DNA of 25,200 nt from CAYLZO01 sp964387775 (GTDB lineage Bacteria > Chloroflexota > Anaerolineae > JAAYZQ01): contig CAYLZO010000046.1 in assembly GCA_964387775.1 (NCBI GenBank), positions 1-25,200 of the forward strand. The letters run 5' to 3'. Below the pieces are notes generated by a model. It was given only the letters and a program-made list of their open reading frames with translations, searched no databases and was not told the origin of the DNA. The translations under genes were made by a program, and so were the position numbers. Shown here piece by piece: positions 1 to 7,061 of the stretch (within the stretch, counting starts at the first letter, position 1; each line of letters opens with the position of its first letter).

Positions 1-2273
1 TCCGGCACATAGCCGACTACCTTGCGTCGCGTATAGTCCAGATACTGCTCCAGCGACAACTGCTCGCCGGTGGCCTCCACCAGGAAGGTGGCTTCGTCGG
101 CGATGGTCACCTCCAGGCCCTCGATGCGGATCCGTTCCCTCGTCTTGGCCTCGATGCGCAGCTCCACCACCAGCGTTGTCGTCTCGCCCGCCGCCGTCGC
201 CACCTTGATCTGCCGCCGGCGGAACCCGGCCCCGCCGACGAGGAGGGTCACACCGCCGGCCGGCAGGTGGTCGAAGTGGAAACAGCCTTCCTCGTCGGTC
301 AGGATCGGCCCCTGCTGCTCGTTGGGGCCGGTCAGCACCGTGACCTGGGCGCCGACGATTGGCGCGCCTGACTCGGCGAATACTACCTGGCCTTCCAGCG
401 CCGCCGTGCGCGGGCCGCCGTGCGCTTCGGGCGGCGGGCCGGGTGGGCGGTCCCACTCGTCGAACAGGCGCGTGGCCCCGGTATAGTCCACGATGCGGAA
501 CCACAGCTTGCCGGTGGCGGGGTCCACCCGGCTGCCCCGGCCGATGATCTGTTTAAACAGCAGGGGCGAGGCCAGGGTCTTCATAAAGACGACGTTGCGG
601 CAGGAGGGCACGTCCACGCCGGTGGACAGCAGCTCGGCCGTGGTGGCCACCACCGGCACCTTCCTGTCGCTGTCCTGGAACTGCTCCAGGACGCGGCGAC
701 CCTCCTCCCCTTCCTCGGAGATGATGGGCACGGCATAGTTGTCGTAGCCCAGGTGGCTGAAATGGTTCTGCAACGTCTCGGCCACCAGGCGGGCGTGGGC
801 CATGTCCACGCAAAAGACCATCGTCCGATCCATGGGATCGGTGCGCCGTAGCAGCCCGGCCAGGTGTTCGCACATCGCCTCGGTGCGGTCGGGCAGCGTG
901 ATCTCGCGCTCGAACTGGGGCGTGTGATAAACGTCGCGCAGGTCGGCCCCTTCGGGCACATAGATCTCGGCGCCCTGCACCAGCGCGTCCTGGACGTGCA
1001 GGCCCTCGCGGTCCACCGTGGTGCGCACCTTGTGCACCTTGTAGGTCGCCAGGAAGCCATCCTCGATGCCCTGGCCCAGGCTGTACTGGTAGGCCGGGGG
1101 ATGCCAGGTGCCCCGGGTCGGATCCTCGGCGTCGACGAATACCTCCGGCTCTTCCCGGCAAAAGTAGTCGTAGGTGTCCACGCTCTCGTCCTGCTTGGGC
1201 GTGGCCGTCATGCCCAGGTGGATGGCCGTCTCGAAATGGTCCAGGATCTCGCGCCAGGTGCCGAACCCGGAGCGGTGGCACTCGTCGATAATCACCAGGT
1301 CAAAAAAGTCGCTGGGAAAGCGCTGGAACAGCCGCCGGCCCTGCTCCGGCAGGCGCGACTCGTCCTCCGTCCACAGCGACTGGTAGATGCCAAAATAGAG
1401 GTCGCGGTTGGGGCGACCGCGAGGGTCGCCCGTACCGATGACGGCGCGGGGATCGCTCGTGCCGTCGGCGAATGGGGAGAAGCTGTTGTAGGCCTGGTCG
1501 CGGAGCACCACCCGGTCGGCCAGAAAGAGGATACGGCCGGGCCGGTCCCCGTGCAACCGGTTGAGCCAGCCCGAAGCGCTCAGCTTCCAGGCGATCTGGA
1601 AGGCGACGAAGGTCTTGCCCGTGCCGGTGGCCATGGTCAGCAGGACGCGGCTCTGGCCGCGCATCAAGCGCTGCACGACCCCGGTGATGGCTGCCTCTTG
1701 GAAGTAGAACGGTTCCTTACCACAGCGGCTCCTGGGGCAGTAGGGGTGCAGGAGGGGATTCTCAAACCGGCTCGAGGCAAAGCGCTCCCTGGCGTCGTGG
1801 ATGGCTCGCAGCCCGTTGCCCACCCCTTTCCCTGAAGGTAGGGAGGCCAGGCCCGTATTACGCTGCCAACGCTGCCAGAGCTCAACCGGTGGGGGAAAGG
1901 CTTCCACATTGCGGCTGCCGTGGGTGAAAAAGTCGTACTCGACGATGCCATGCCCGTTGGTCGAGTAGGCAAAGGCCAGGCCCAGGTCCTGGGCGTAGCG
2001 CTTGGCCTGCTCCAGCCCGGCGTTGGCCGTCTGGCCCTCGTCCTTGGCCTCGACGACGGCGATGGGAAAGGCGTCGGTGTAGCGCAGCAGGTAGTCCACT
2101 CGCCGCGGCTCGCGGCGGCGGGCGTCGTCACCGATCAGGTAAATGCGCCCGGCGGTGTAGCGATGATCGCGCCGGTAGAAATGCTCACGTGTGATCAGGC
2201 TGTCGCTCCAGCCGGCGGTCTTGAGTTGGGGCTCTATGAGCACCGCCCGGGTGTCGGCTTCGTTGAGGGACAT
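1..2273 (-). CDS. hsdR: Type I restriction-modification HsdR subunit (EcoEI-like) with inserted carboxypeptidase-regulatory-like domain, 3' end beyond the window
   Basis: The reading frame is open for 757 codons from ATG 2273 to the window edge, so the C-terminus is missing. The N-terminus (about residues 1-130) carries the PD-(D/E)xK nuclease fold of type I R subunits (D60 in RRVDYLL, E76-A-K78 in VVEAK). The SF2 motor follows: Walker A ATGTGKT about 215-221, DECH box 330-333, TATP 356-359, and motif VI QIIGRGSR 575-582. The family role is ATP-driven DNA translocation and cleavage of unmodified DNA with HsdM and HsdS, which would lie to the left. Residues about 625-708 do not belong to the family core. 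They read as a carboxypeptidase-regulatory-like beta sandwich (GAPIVGAQVTV, TDEEGCFHFDHLPAG), after which the usual HsdR sequence resumes (LEQYLDYTRR). A promoter candidate lies about 250 bases upstream. The family is very secure; the role of the extra domain is unknown. Confidence 0.9.
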   Translation of the reverse strand, partial: MSLNEADTRAVLIEPQLKTAGWSDSLITREHFYRRDHRYTAGRIYLIGDDARRREPRRVDYLLRYTDAFPIAVVEAKDEGQTANAGLEQAKRYAQDLGLAFAYSTNGHGIVEYDFFTHGSRNVEAFPPPVELWQRWQRNTGLASLPSGKGVGNGLRAIHDARERFASSRFENPLLHPYCPRSRCGKEPFYFQEAAITGVVQRLMRGQSRVLLTMATGTGKTFVAFQIAWKLSASGWLNRLHGDRPGRILFLADRVVLRDQAYNSFSPFADGTSDPRAVIGTGDPRGRPNRDLYFGIYQSLWTEDESRLPEQGRRLFQRFPSDFFDLVIIDECHRSGFGTWREILDHFETAIHLGMTATPKQDESVDTYDYFCREEPEVFVDAEDPTRGTWHPPAYQYSLGQGIEDGFLATYKVHKVRTTVDREGLHVQDALVQGAEIYVPEGADLRDVYHTPQFEREITLPDRTEAMCEHLAGLLRRTDPMDRTMVFCVDMAHARLVAETLQNHFSHLGYDNYAVPIISEEGEEGRRVLEQFQDSDRKVPVVATTAELLSTGVDVPSCRNVVFMKTLASPLLFKQIIGRGSRVDPATGKLWFRIVDYTGATRLFDEWDRPPGPPPEAHGGPRTAALEGQVVFAESGAPIVGAQVTVLTGPNEQQGPILTDEEGCFHFDHLPAGGVTLLVGGAGFRRRQIKVATAAGETTTLVVELRIEAKTRERIRIEGLEVTIADEATFLVEATGEQLSLEQYLDYTRRKVVGYVP

Positions 2274-2438
2274 GGACTACCCTGCCCCCGATCGGCCAAG
2301 GGACTTGACCGCACGGGCAAGACCTAACGTCCGTATCTTGGTCCTGTTTGGGAGTCTCATCTATGCCACTCCACGCGATTGGTGTGCCCCGGTACCCGAG
2401 AAGGCGGGTGGACGATTGTTCGGGATCGATAGCCAAAA

Positions 2439-2453
2439 CGGACACGGTGTCCG
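2439..2453. repeat. Perfect 7-bp-arm palindrome in the hsdR leader
   Basis: CGGACAC-G-GTGTCCG is a perfect inverted repeat with a one-base centre. It lies between the candidate minus-strand promoter at 2526-2554 and the hsdR start, so it would be inside the 5' leader or could act as a double-stranded operator. No regulator is identified. Confidence 0.5.
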
Positions 2454-2525
2454 AAATGCTCTGCCCCTTTCCCGATCTCGACGCAACACCGGGACAGGCC
2501 CCCTGCTCAAAGCCAACTGGTTTCC

Positions 2526-2554
2526 ATTATACCCTGATTTGACATAGCTGGCAA
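2526..2554 (-). promoter_or_regulatory. Candidate sigma-70-type promoter for hsdR
   Basis: On the minus strand, TTGCCA (2549-2554) is followed after 17 bases by a perfect TATAAT (2526-2531). Transcription would begin near 2519, leaving a leader of about 245 bases before the hsdR ATG. The stretch 2274-2743 holds no convincing gene; it contains this promoter, the palindrome at 2439-2453 and, at its right end, the promoter of the plus-strand gene. Confidence 0.6.
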
Positions 2555-2690
2555 ATAGAGCATCCTGATTCCAACGGTTTGTGGTGGTTGCCTGAACCCC
2601 AGATTCACTTCCCGCCGTGCCGCGATGGCAACTGCCAGGAAGACATGTCCATCCAGCCCCATCGCTGAGCCGACCTCTGGCGTTCACGTC

Positions 2691-2719
2691 TTGCCGTTTG
2701 GGGTAGAAGGTGCTAGAAT
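2691..2719 (+). promoter_or_regulatory. Candidate promoter of the HTH-protein gene
   Basis: TTGCCG (2691-2696), a 17-base spacer and TAGAAT (2714-2719) precede AGGAGGT (2739-2745) and ATG 2756. Spacing and order are those of a housekeeping promoter with a short leader. Confidence 0.6.
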
Positions 2720-2755
2720 AGCGCCTATCCATAGGGGCAGGAGGTGCGTGGATCC

Positions 2756-3562
2756 ATGATACCGATTATGAACTCAGAGAAGAGCTTCCCGCTGAAGGGA
2801 GACCTTCTGGGCTTTGCCGAGTGGATGAGAGGCCACACAAGGGACGTGTATCTGCGAAGATACCCTGCACCGGAAGGATACATCTCCTTCCATCCGGCCC
2901 GCTACCAAGAGGGTCCCCTCAATGTCGAGGGACCCATCCTGCTGGAGTTTGACGCCTTGTACGAGCATCATCAACGGCAATACGACGAGGACGATCCCCA
3001 CGGACTCTCGGGGTTCTCGACCTCGATCTCCAACTATGTCTTGCCGGGCATGATCCAGATCACCATCGAGCCCATGCCTTTGAAACGGATGATGGTGACG
3101 ATCAAAACAGACCATGAGCTTGCCAGGAGCTTTGTAACCGAATTGTTGGTGGCCATCGCCAAGCGCTGCCCGGAAGCACGGGAAGCGATCCCATTGCCGG
3201 CTCACTTGCTTACCGAACTCGGCTCAAGTGCAAATGGTGAGAGGAGGCAGCCGATGCTCTCCTGGCTGCCACGCGACCCGGCCCCAGCCCCTGAATCAAC
3301 AGGCTCTGAGGCCTCGCCCAAGTCACAGTCAGAGGACTCCCCAACAGAGGCAGAGATCGCGCCCTCGCCGGGCGGGCCGCCGCCAAAGCCTGCCGAGCCA
3401 TCGACCGAAGATCCGTTGAGCGAGTGGTTTGACTGGTACCACGAGTGCAAGAGAGCGGGCTACAAGGTGACCCTGCAAGACCTGGCCGACCGGTGCGGCT
3501 ATTCGCTGTCGACCGTGAAGAAAGAACACGTCTTGTACAAGGCCGAGCGAGGGCTGGAGTAA
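2756..3562 (+). CDS. Unrecognised protein with proline-rich linker and C-terminal helix-turn-helix
   Basis: A 268-residue protein if ATG 2756 is used. That start sits 10 bases after a strong AGGAGGT, so it is preferred over the in-frame GTG at 2744, which overlaps the Shine-Dalgarno. I do not recognise the family. Residues about 1-155 look like a folded alpha/beta domain with no cysteines or catalytic motif that I can name. About 165-220 is a Pro/Glu/Ser-rich flexible linker. The last 50 residues (SEWFDWYHECKRAGYKVTLQ, then DLADRCGYSLSTVKKEH) read as a helix-turn-helix, with LQDLADRCGYS as helix-turn and TVKKEHVLYK as the likely recognition helix. A DNA-binding or regulatory role is an inference. 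It is monocistronic and diverges from hsdR; it could control it, but nothing shows that. Confidence 0.75.
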   Translation: MIPIMNSEKSFPLKGDLLGFAEWMRGHTRDVYLRRYPAPEGYISFHPARYQEGPLNVEGPILLEFDALYEHHQRQYDEDDPHGLSGFSTSISNYVLPGMIQITIEPMPLKRMMVTIKTDHELARSFVTELLVAIAKRCPEAREAIPLPAHLLTELGSSANGERRQPMLSWLPRDPAPAPESTGSEASPKSQSEDSPTEAEIAPSPGGPPPKPAEPSTEDPLSEWFDWYHECKRAGYKVTLQDLADRCGYSLSTVKKEHVLYKAERGLE

Positions 3563-3630
3563 CCCCCCTTTCCCCTAACTGAAGGCGGCACCAAAATGAA
3601 CCTCAAGATTCTACCAAACTGAACCGAGCC

Positions 3631-4031
3631 TTATGCCTGAATGATCCCACAGGCACACGACAGAGCCGGTGCCGTGTGGTAGGAAACACACAGCGCCCCG
3701 TGGACGAAATACTCGAGCTCCAGGGAGGTGCGGGCGCGATGGCCCGGATCTGGTCCAGGCTCAGCTCGCGGGCCAGGATGACGCGGCGGAAGCCGATGGC
3801 TTCCAGGAAGGCGACGCGCTCGGGGGTGTGGTTGTGCATCTGGGTGCTGGCGATGAGGGGCAGGGGCGGCTCGTGGTCGTAGAGCAGGGTGTTGACGGTG
3901 ACATAGACCCGTGCCCAGTAGCTGTGGGCGTGCCGCACCAGGGCGGCGATGTCCTGGAGCGAATTGCCGGCCCGGGCGCGGGCGCCGAACTGGGGCGCGC
4001 CGCTGTCGATCTCAAAAGGGTGCAGTTGCTC
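3631..4031 (-). pseudogene. Peptidase U32 family remnant (deleted and frameshifted)
   Basis: Minus-strand reading gives family hallmarks in order: GAPQFGARARAGNSL, then RVYVTVNTLLYDHE, then PLIASTQMHNHTPERVAFLE and RRVILARELSLDQIRAI. The reading frame then shifts near 3730 into TSLELEYFVHGALCVSY, the U32 signature region, and stops at 3631. The roughly 30 residues normally between NTLLYDHE and PLIASTQ are missing, and an in-frame TGA at 4032-4034 lies directly before the first recognisable block. Intact U32 proteins are 400-800 residues and act in rRNA or tRNA hydroxylation or as peptidases. What remains is about a quarter of that, with an internal deletion and a single-base lesion. This is a dead fragment left by rearrangement. 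Confidence 0.8.
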
Positions 4032-4178
4032 TCATCTACCACCATCAGGTCGACACCACCTTCTTGTGAAAATCTCGCGGTTTCTAGGGAAGCCAGTCAT
4101 CAATCGCAACCTGGGCACGACTCAAATCAGCGTGTTTCTCCCGTTTTACTGGTGTGGGAGATAGGAGCAACTGCACCC
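4018..4178. repeat. 14-bp inverted repeat bounding the broken end of the U32 remnant
   Basis: GAGCAACTGCACCC reads on the minus strand at 4018-4031 and again on the plus strand at 4165-4178, a perfect 14-base inverted pair. Next to each copy is the 10-base direct repeat ATCTCAAAAG (4009-4018 and 4179-4188). The first copy coincides with the point where the U32 homology breaks off. A weak hairpin (TCTCCC 4137-4142 with GGGAGA 4156-4161) lies between them. No gene is seen from 4032 to 4226; it may be scar sequence from an inversion or a lost element. Confidence 0.55.
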
Positions 4179-4226
4179 ATCTCAAAAGCTGACCGGACGT
4201 GAATCCATGTGGCAAGAATGCACCTA

Positions 4227-4829
4227 TCATGCCGATTCTTCTTTGGCCAGAGCATGGCTCCATTCTGCAAAAGTATTCACATTACAAAAAGAGCTCAGAT
4301 CTGGATCCAAGTGAGCAATGTCGCTGGGAGTCACATAGTGGGTGTGTACCTGGTCGTAGAACGAGAATGCACAGCGTTCGCCCGCCTGGACGACAACTTT
4401 GATGGCCGGCAGGCAGCTCTTGCAATAGACAGCGTGTAGCGGCTCCAACCACTCCCCATGCCTGAGTACCGCCAGGTCATAACCCTCTACCGCCTCCGCG
4501 AACCAGGCCAGCAGGGCAGGGTTCAGGAACGGCATATCGCAGCCGACCACCAGCGCCCGATTGTGCCGGGCTGCCTGCAACCCGGCGTGAATGCCCCCCA
4601 GCGTGCCCACGCCCGCAAAGATATCGGCTACCCAGCGGTCGGCAAAGGGGGCATAGCGCTGGCCATTGTCGGCCACCACGAGCACCTCGTCGGCTACGGC
4701 CCGTAGCCGCCCGGCAACGACCGAGATCAAGGGCCGCCCTCCAAAGTCAAGAAAAGCCTTGTCCTGGCCCATGCGGCGGCTAGCCCCACCGGCCAGGATG
4801 ATGCCAGATACCCCCCGGACCTGAGTCAT
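4227..4829 (-). CDS. mobA: Molybdenum cofactor guanylyltransferase MobA
   Basis: A 200-residue cytoplasmic enzyme that transfers GMP from GTP to molybdopterin, making the MGD cofactor required by DMSO-reductase-family enzymes. The N-terminal nucleotide-binding signature is clear: IILAGGASRRMGQDKAFLDF at about residues 10-29. It is followed by VLVVADN, by GTLGGIHAGLQAA in the middle, and by VVGCDMPFLNP with the metal-binding aspartate. The length is typical. ATG 4829 overlaps the mobB stop by four bases (ATGA), so the two are translationally coupled. It is the last gene of the long minus-strand run that starts with the Mo oxidoreductase at 14851, which fits its job of finishing that enzyme's cofactor. 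No clear terminator is visible downstream. Confidence 0.95.
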   Translation of the reverse strand: MTQVRGVSGIILAGGASRRMGQDKAFLDFGGRPLISVVAGRLRAVADEVLVVADNGQRYAPFADRWVADIFAGVGTLGGIHAGLQAARHNRALVVGCDMPFLNPALLAWFAEAVEGYDLAVLRHGEWLEPLHAVYCKSCLPAIKVVVQAGERCAFSFYDQVHTHYVTPSDIAHLDPDLSSFCNVNTFAEWSHALAKEESA

Positions 4830-5314
4830 AACAGCGTCTCGACCAGATCGGCCAGGCCTGGTGCATCCTCCAGTTCGAATCTTGGCACATCGTAGGCGAT
4901 CTCTACATCGGTCACCAGGGCCAGGAGTTCGTCAGGCGTGCAGAGCGGTTCACAGCTCCGCGCGGCGCGGACCACCTCGATCTTGATCTGGCCGGTTCGT
5001 TTGTAGCCTTCGGCCAGGATGACGTCCACGTCGCGCATAGTTGCGGTGATCTCTTCCAGCGTCGGCTCGCGGTCTACCCGGCGGATGGAAGCCACCCGAT
5101 CCGGCGCGGCGATGACCACGTGGTCGCTGCCGGCCTGGGCGTGGCGCCAGGTATCCTTGCCGGGCCGGTCGATCTCGATGCCGGCGTGCGAGTGATGTTT
5201 GACCGTCCCGACCCGGAAGCCCCGTCGTTTCAGTTCGTGGATCAACTTTTCCAGCAGCGTCGTCTTGCCCGAGCCGGAGCGCCCGACGATGCAGATGACA
5301 GGCGGCGTTGTCAT
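4826..5314 (-). CDS. mobB: Molybdopterin-guanine dinucleotide biosynthesis adapter MobB
   Basis: A 162-residue P-loop GTPase-like protein that assists MobA. Walker A GRSGSGKTT lies at residues 10-18, followed by TVKHHSH, by GKDTWRHAQAGSDHVV, and by ILAEGYKR, all standard for MobB. The start is taken as ATG 5314 (MTTPPVICIVG). A longer reading from 5371 is possible but would overlap the previous gene extensively and lacks homology. The stop of the upstream T-component gene overlaps this ATG by four bases. The C-terminus, about 40 residues rich in acidic positions, is typical. Confidence 0.93.
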   Translation of the reverse strand: MTTPPVICIVGRSGSGKTTLLEKLIHELKRRGFRVGTVKHHSHAGIEIDRPGKDTWRHAQAGSDHVVIAAPDRVASIRRVDREPTLEEITATMRDVDVILAEGYKRTGQIKIEVVRAARSCEPLCTPDELLALVTDVEIAYDVPRFELEDAPGLADLVETLL

Positions 5315-5937
5315 AATCGACCAGACTCCGAGGGCCGCGCCCCCTGAAAGCCCCGCGCCTCGGCGGCGCATACCACGTCGTCGCCGTAACGCAGGGCATT
5401 GACCAGGAGGGTCACCAGCAGCAGGCGCAAGGCGCGCAGCCGATGCCGGCGAAAGCCGCCCCGCAGCCGCATGGCTGCCAGGGTGTTGCTTGCCGTCTGC
5501 TGGATGACCGGCAACAGGTTGAGGGCCAAACCCAGCACAAAACCCAGCTCGCCAACCCCCAACCGCTCCAGCAACGCCGCCATGTCGCTCACCGAGGCTT
5601 GCCGGGTGAAAACGCCCATAGCCACGAGGATGACCGTGGCCCGGGCCGCCATCTGCAACCCCAGCCCCAGCCCGGCGCTGGACAGGGCCACGGCGCCCAC
5701 GGCCAGGTCGCGCTGCCCGTCCAGGGCCAGCCCGCCCAGCAGCACAAACGAGGCGACCAGCACCCAGGTGCGGCGCCTGAGCAACGAGCGCAGCGCCGCC
5801 GGGCAGCTCAGGGCCGCGACGGCCAGCGCTGCCCCCAGCACAAGCGCCGTCGCCCAGCCCCGGGCGACGACTGCCGCTGTCACCGCCCCCACCAGAAACA
5901 GCAGCGCCCCATACAGCCCACCCTCCCTATCTCCCAT
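5311..5937 (-). CDS. ECF transporter transmembrane (T) component, EcfT/CbiQ-like
   Basis: A 208-residue membrane protein with five or so hydrophobic segments: about residues 10-45, 55-75, 80-115, 130-150 and 175-190. After the membrane part comes a charged stretch containing RLRGGFRRHRLRALR, matching the Ala-Arg-Gly type coupling helices with which EcfT contacts the ATPases, and AEARGFQG near the end, close to the classic A-R-G signature of CbiQ/EcfT. In this family the T component couples ATP hydrolysis to an S component that holds the substrate. The start ATG 5937 follows the lipoprotein stop by two bases. Its neighbours are a double ATPase and a putative S component. The position directly before mobB suggests a substrate tied to molybdenum-cofactor metabolism; that is inference. 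Confidence 0.82.
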   Translation of the reverse strand: MGDREGGLYGALLFLVGAVTAAVVARGWATALVLGAALAVAALSCPAALRSLLRRRTWVLVASFVLLGGLALDGQRDLAVGAVALSSAGLGLGLQMAARATVILVAMGVFTRQASVSDMAALLERLGVGELGFVLGLALNLLPVIQQTASNTLAAMRLRGGFRRHRLRALRLLLVTLLVNALRYGDDVVCAAEARGFQGARPSESGRL

Positions 5938-5939
5938 CT

Positions 5940-6428
5940 CTATCCCCCATCCTTGGCGGTGATGCGGCTCACAAATTTGACCTGGAGCTTGGTGCCCTCG
6001 CCCGGAGATAGCATTCGCACCCGGCCCATCTCGCCCGGCAGCGGCGCGCCATCCATGCGGTAGACCAGCACCGACGTATCGCGCAGGGCCAGCTCGCGGG
6101 GATAGGTCGCCAGAAACCCATCCTCGGCCTCGACCTCGACCGTCTCCAGGGTGTCCAGATCGGCTCCGGCGGCGGCCAGCAGGTCGCGCAGCCGCACGCC
6201 CCGGTAGCCGTTTTCCTGGCCCGTCTCTTTGGATGCATACCGGATCTCGGCGGCCGGCATCGCCTCCAGGTCGGCCAGGCTGAAGCGCTGCTCCGCGCCG
6301 GCGGCGACGACCGTCAAGGTCCAAGAGGCTGCCGCCGGGTCGCCAGCATCGCCGCCGCAGCTCCCCAAAGCCAGACTCAGCCCCACCAGTCCCAGGATGA
6401 CCAACCACCTTCTCATCCTATTCATCAT
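5940..6428 (-). CDS. Small lipoprotein with oxidoreductase molybdopterin-binding (SuoX-like) fold
   Basis: A 162-residue secreted lipoprotein. The N-terminus has charged residues, a hydrophobic core and a lipobox ending LALGSC (Cys about 24), so it should be anchored on the outer face of the membrane. The mature part reads as the minimal fold of PF00174-type proteins: FSLADLEAMPAAEIRY, GYRGVRLRDLLAAAGAD, VEVEAEDGFLATYP and MDGAPLPGEMGRVRML. The position where sulfite oxidases place the molybdenum-ligating cysteine has YASKETGQENGYRGV instead, with no cysteine, so catalysis is unlikely. ATG 6428 follows GGAGG with good spacing. It sits between the S and T components of an ECF transporter, which suggests a substrate-presenting or accessory role; this is inference. 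Confidence 0.75.
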   Translation of the reverse strand: MMNRMRRWLVILGLVGLSLALGSCGGDAGDPAAASWTLTVVAAGAEQRFSLADLEAMPAAEIRYASKETGQENGYRGVRLRDLLAAAGADLDTLETVEVEAEDGFLATYPRELALRDTSVLVYRMDGAPLPGEMGRVRMLSPGEGTKLQVKFVSRITAKDGG

Positions 6429-6442
6429 CTTTTACCTCCAAC

Positions 6443-7045
6443 TTACCAGTCTACCATCGGCTCTGCAACCACCCGCCGCCGGAGCACCGCCCGGCTCACC
6501 TCCCAGCCCAGGTGTCCGGCGGCCAGCCCGCCGATCACTTTTATGCCCAGCAGCAGGCCAAAGAGCAGCCAGCCGTACCCGCTCGGCAGCCCGAACATCT
6601 GCTCCGCACCGTGCACCAGCCAGCGATAGACGCGCACCAGGCCCCAGCCGGCCAGCAGCCCCTGGGTGAGAAAGGGATGGACGAAATTCCACGACGAGCC
6701 GAGCACCCCGGCCAGCAGGAACGCCCCACGCCCGCTGCCGGCCAGCCTCAGCCCGGCCTCGGTCAAGGCCGCCTCCATGACGATGGCCAGCATGGGATTG
6801 ATCACGATGCCGCCCAGGGAGAACATCTTGACGAACGCCGCCGTGACCCCCATCATCAGCACTGCCCCGCGCCGGGGCACCAGGCTGTGGCCGGTGAGCA
6901 GGATGACGATGCCGATGGCAGCCAGGATCGTGCCCGTCTGGGGTACGTTCAGCACGTGGAGCAGCGAGCCCAGGCTCATCTCCACCGCCCCCCACACCGC
7001 GCCGAACACAGCCACGTACACCAGCTCGCGCGTCGAATATCGCAT
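6443..7045 (-). CDS. Putative ECF transporter substrate-binding (S) component
   Basis: A 200-residue protein that is almost all membrane: hydrophobic helices at about 8-28, 36-55, 60-95 and 105-135 and a long one at 155-180. It has the short N-terminal STRELVYVAVFGAVWGAVE typical of S components. In ECF systems these proteins bind the vitamin or metal and ride on EcfT. I cannot assign a substrate: the helix-1 sequence does not match the thiamine, biotin, riboflavin or folate types that I can recall. It lies 16 bases after the ATPase gene and has its own GGGAGGGAG ribosome-binding site. Location between the double ATPase and the T component supports the role more strongly than the sequence itself does. 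Confidence 0.68.
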   Translation of the reverse strand: MRYSTRELVYVAVFGAVWGAVEMSLGSLLHVLNVPQTGTILAAIGIVILLTGHSLVPRRGAVLMMGVTAAFVKMFSLGGIVINPMLAIVMEAALTEAGLRLAGSGRGAFLLAGVLGSSWNFVHPFLTQGLLAGWGLVRVYRWLVHGAEQMFGLPSGYGWLLFGLLLGIKVIGGLAAGHLGWEVSRAVLRRRVVAEPMVDW

Positions 7046-7061
7046 CTTTACTCCCTCCCAC

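Noticed and set aside
553..1281. Long open frame on the minus strand inside the hsdR region
   Set aside because: It is an alternative frame of hsdR, rich in Arg/Gly/Pro with no recognisable motif; the true frame carries all helicase motifs and is open throughout.
2361..2732. Minus-strand ORF of 123 codons between hsdR and the HTH gene
   Set aside because: No ribosome site, no family resemblance and low-complexity composition; it overlaps both candidate promoters.
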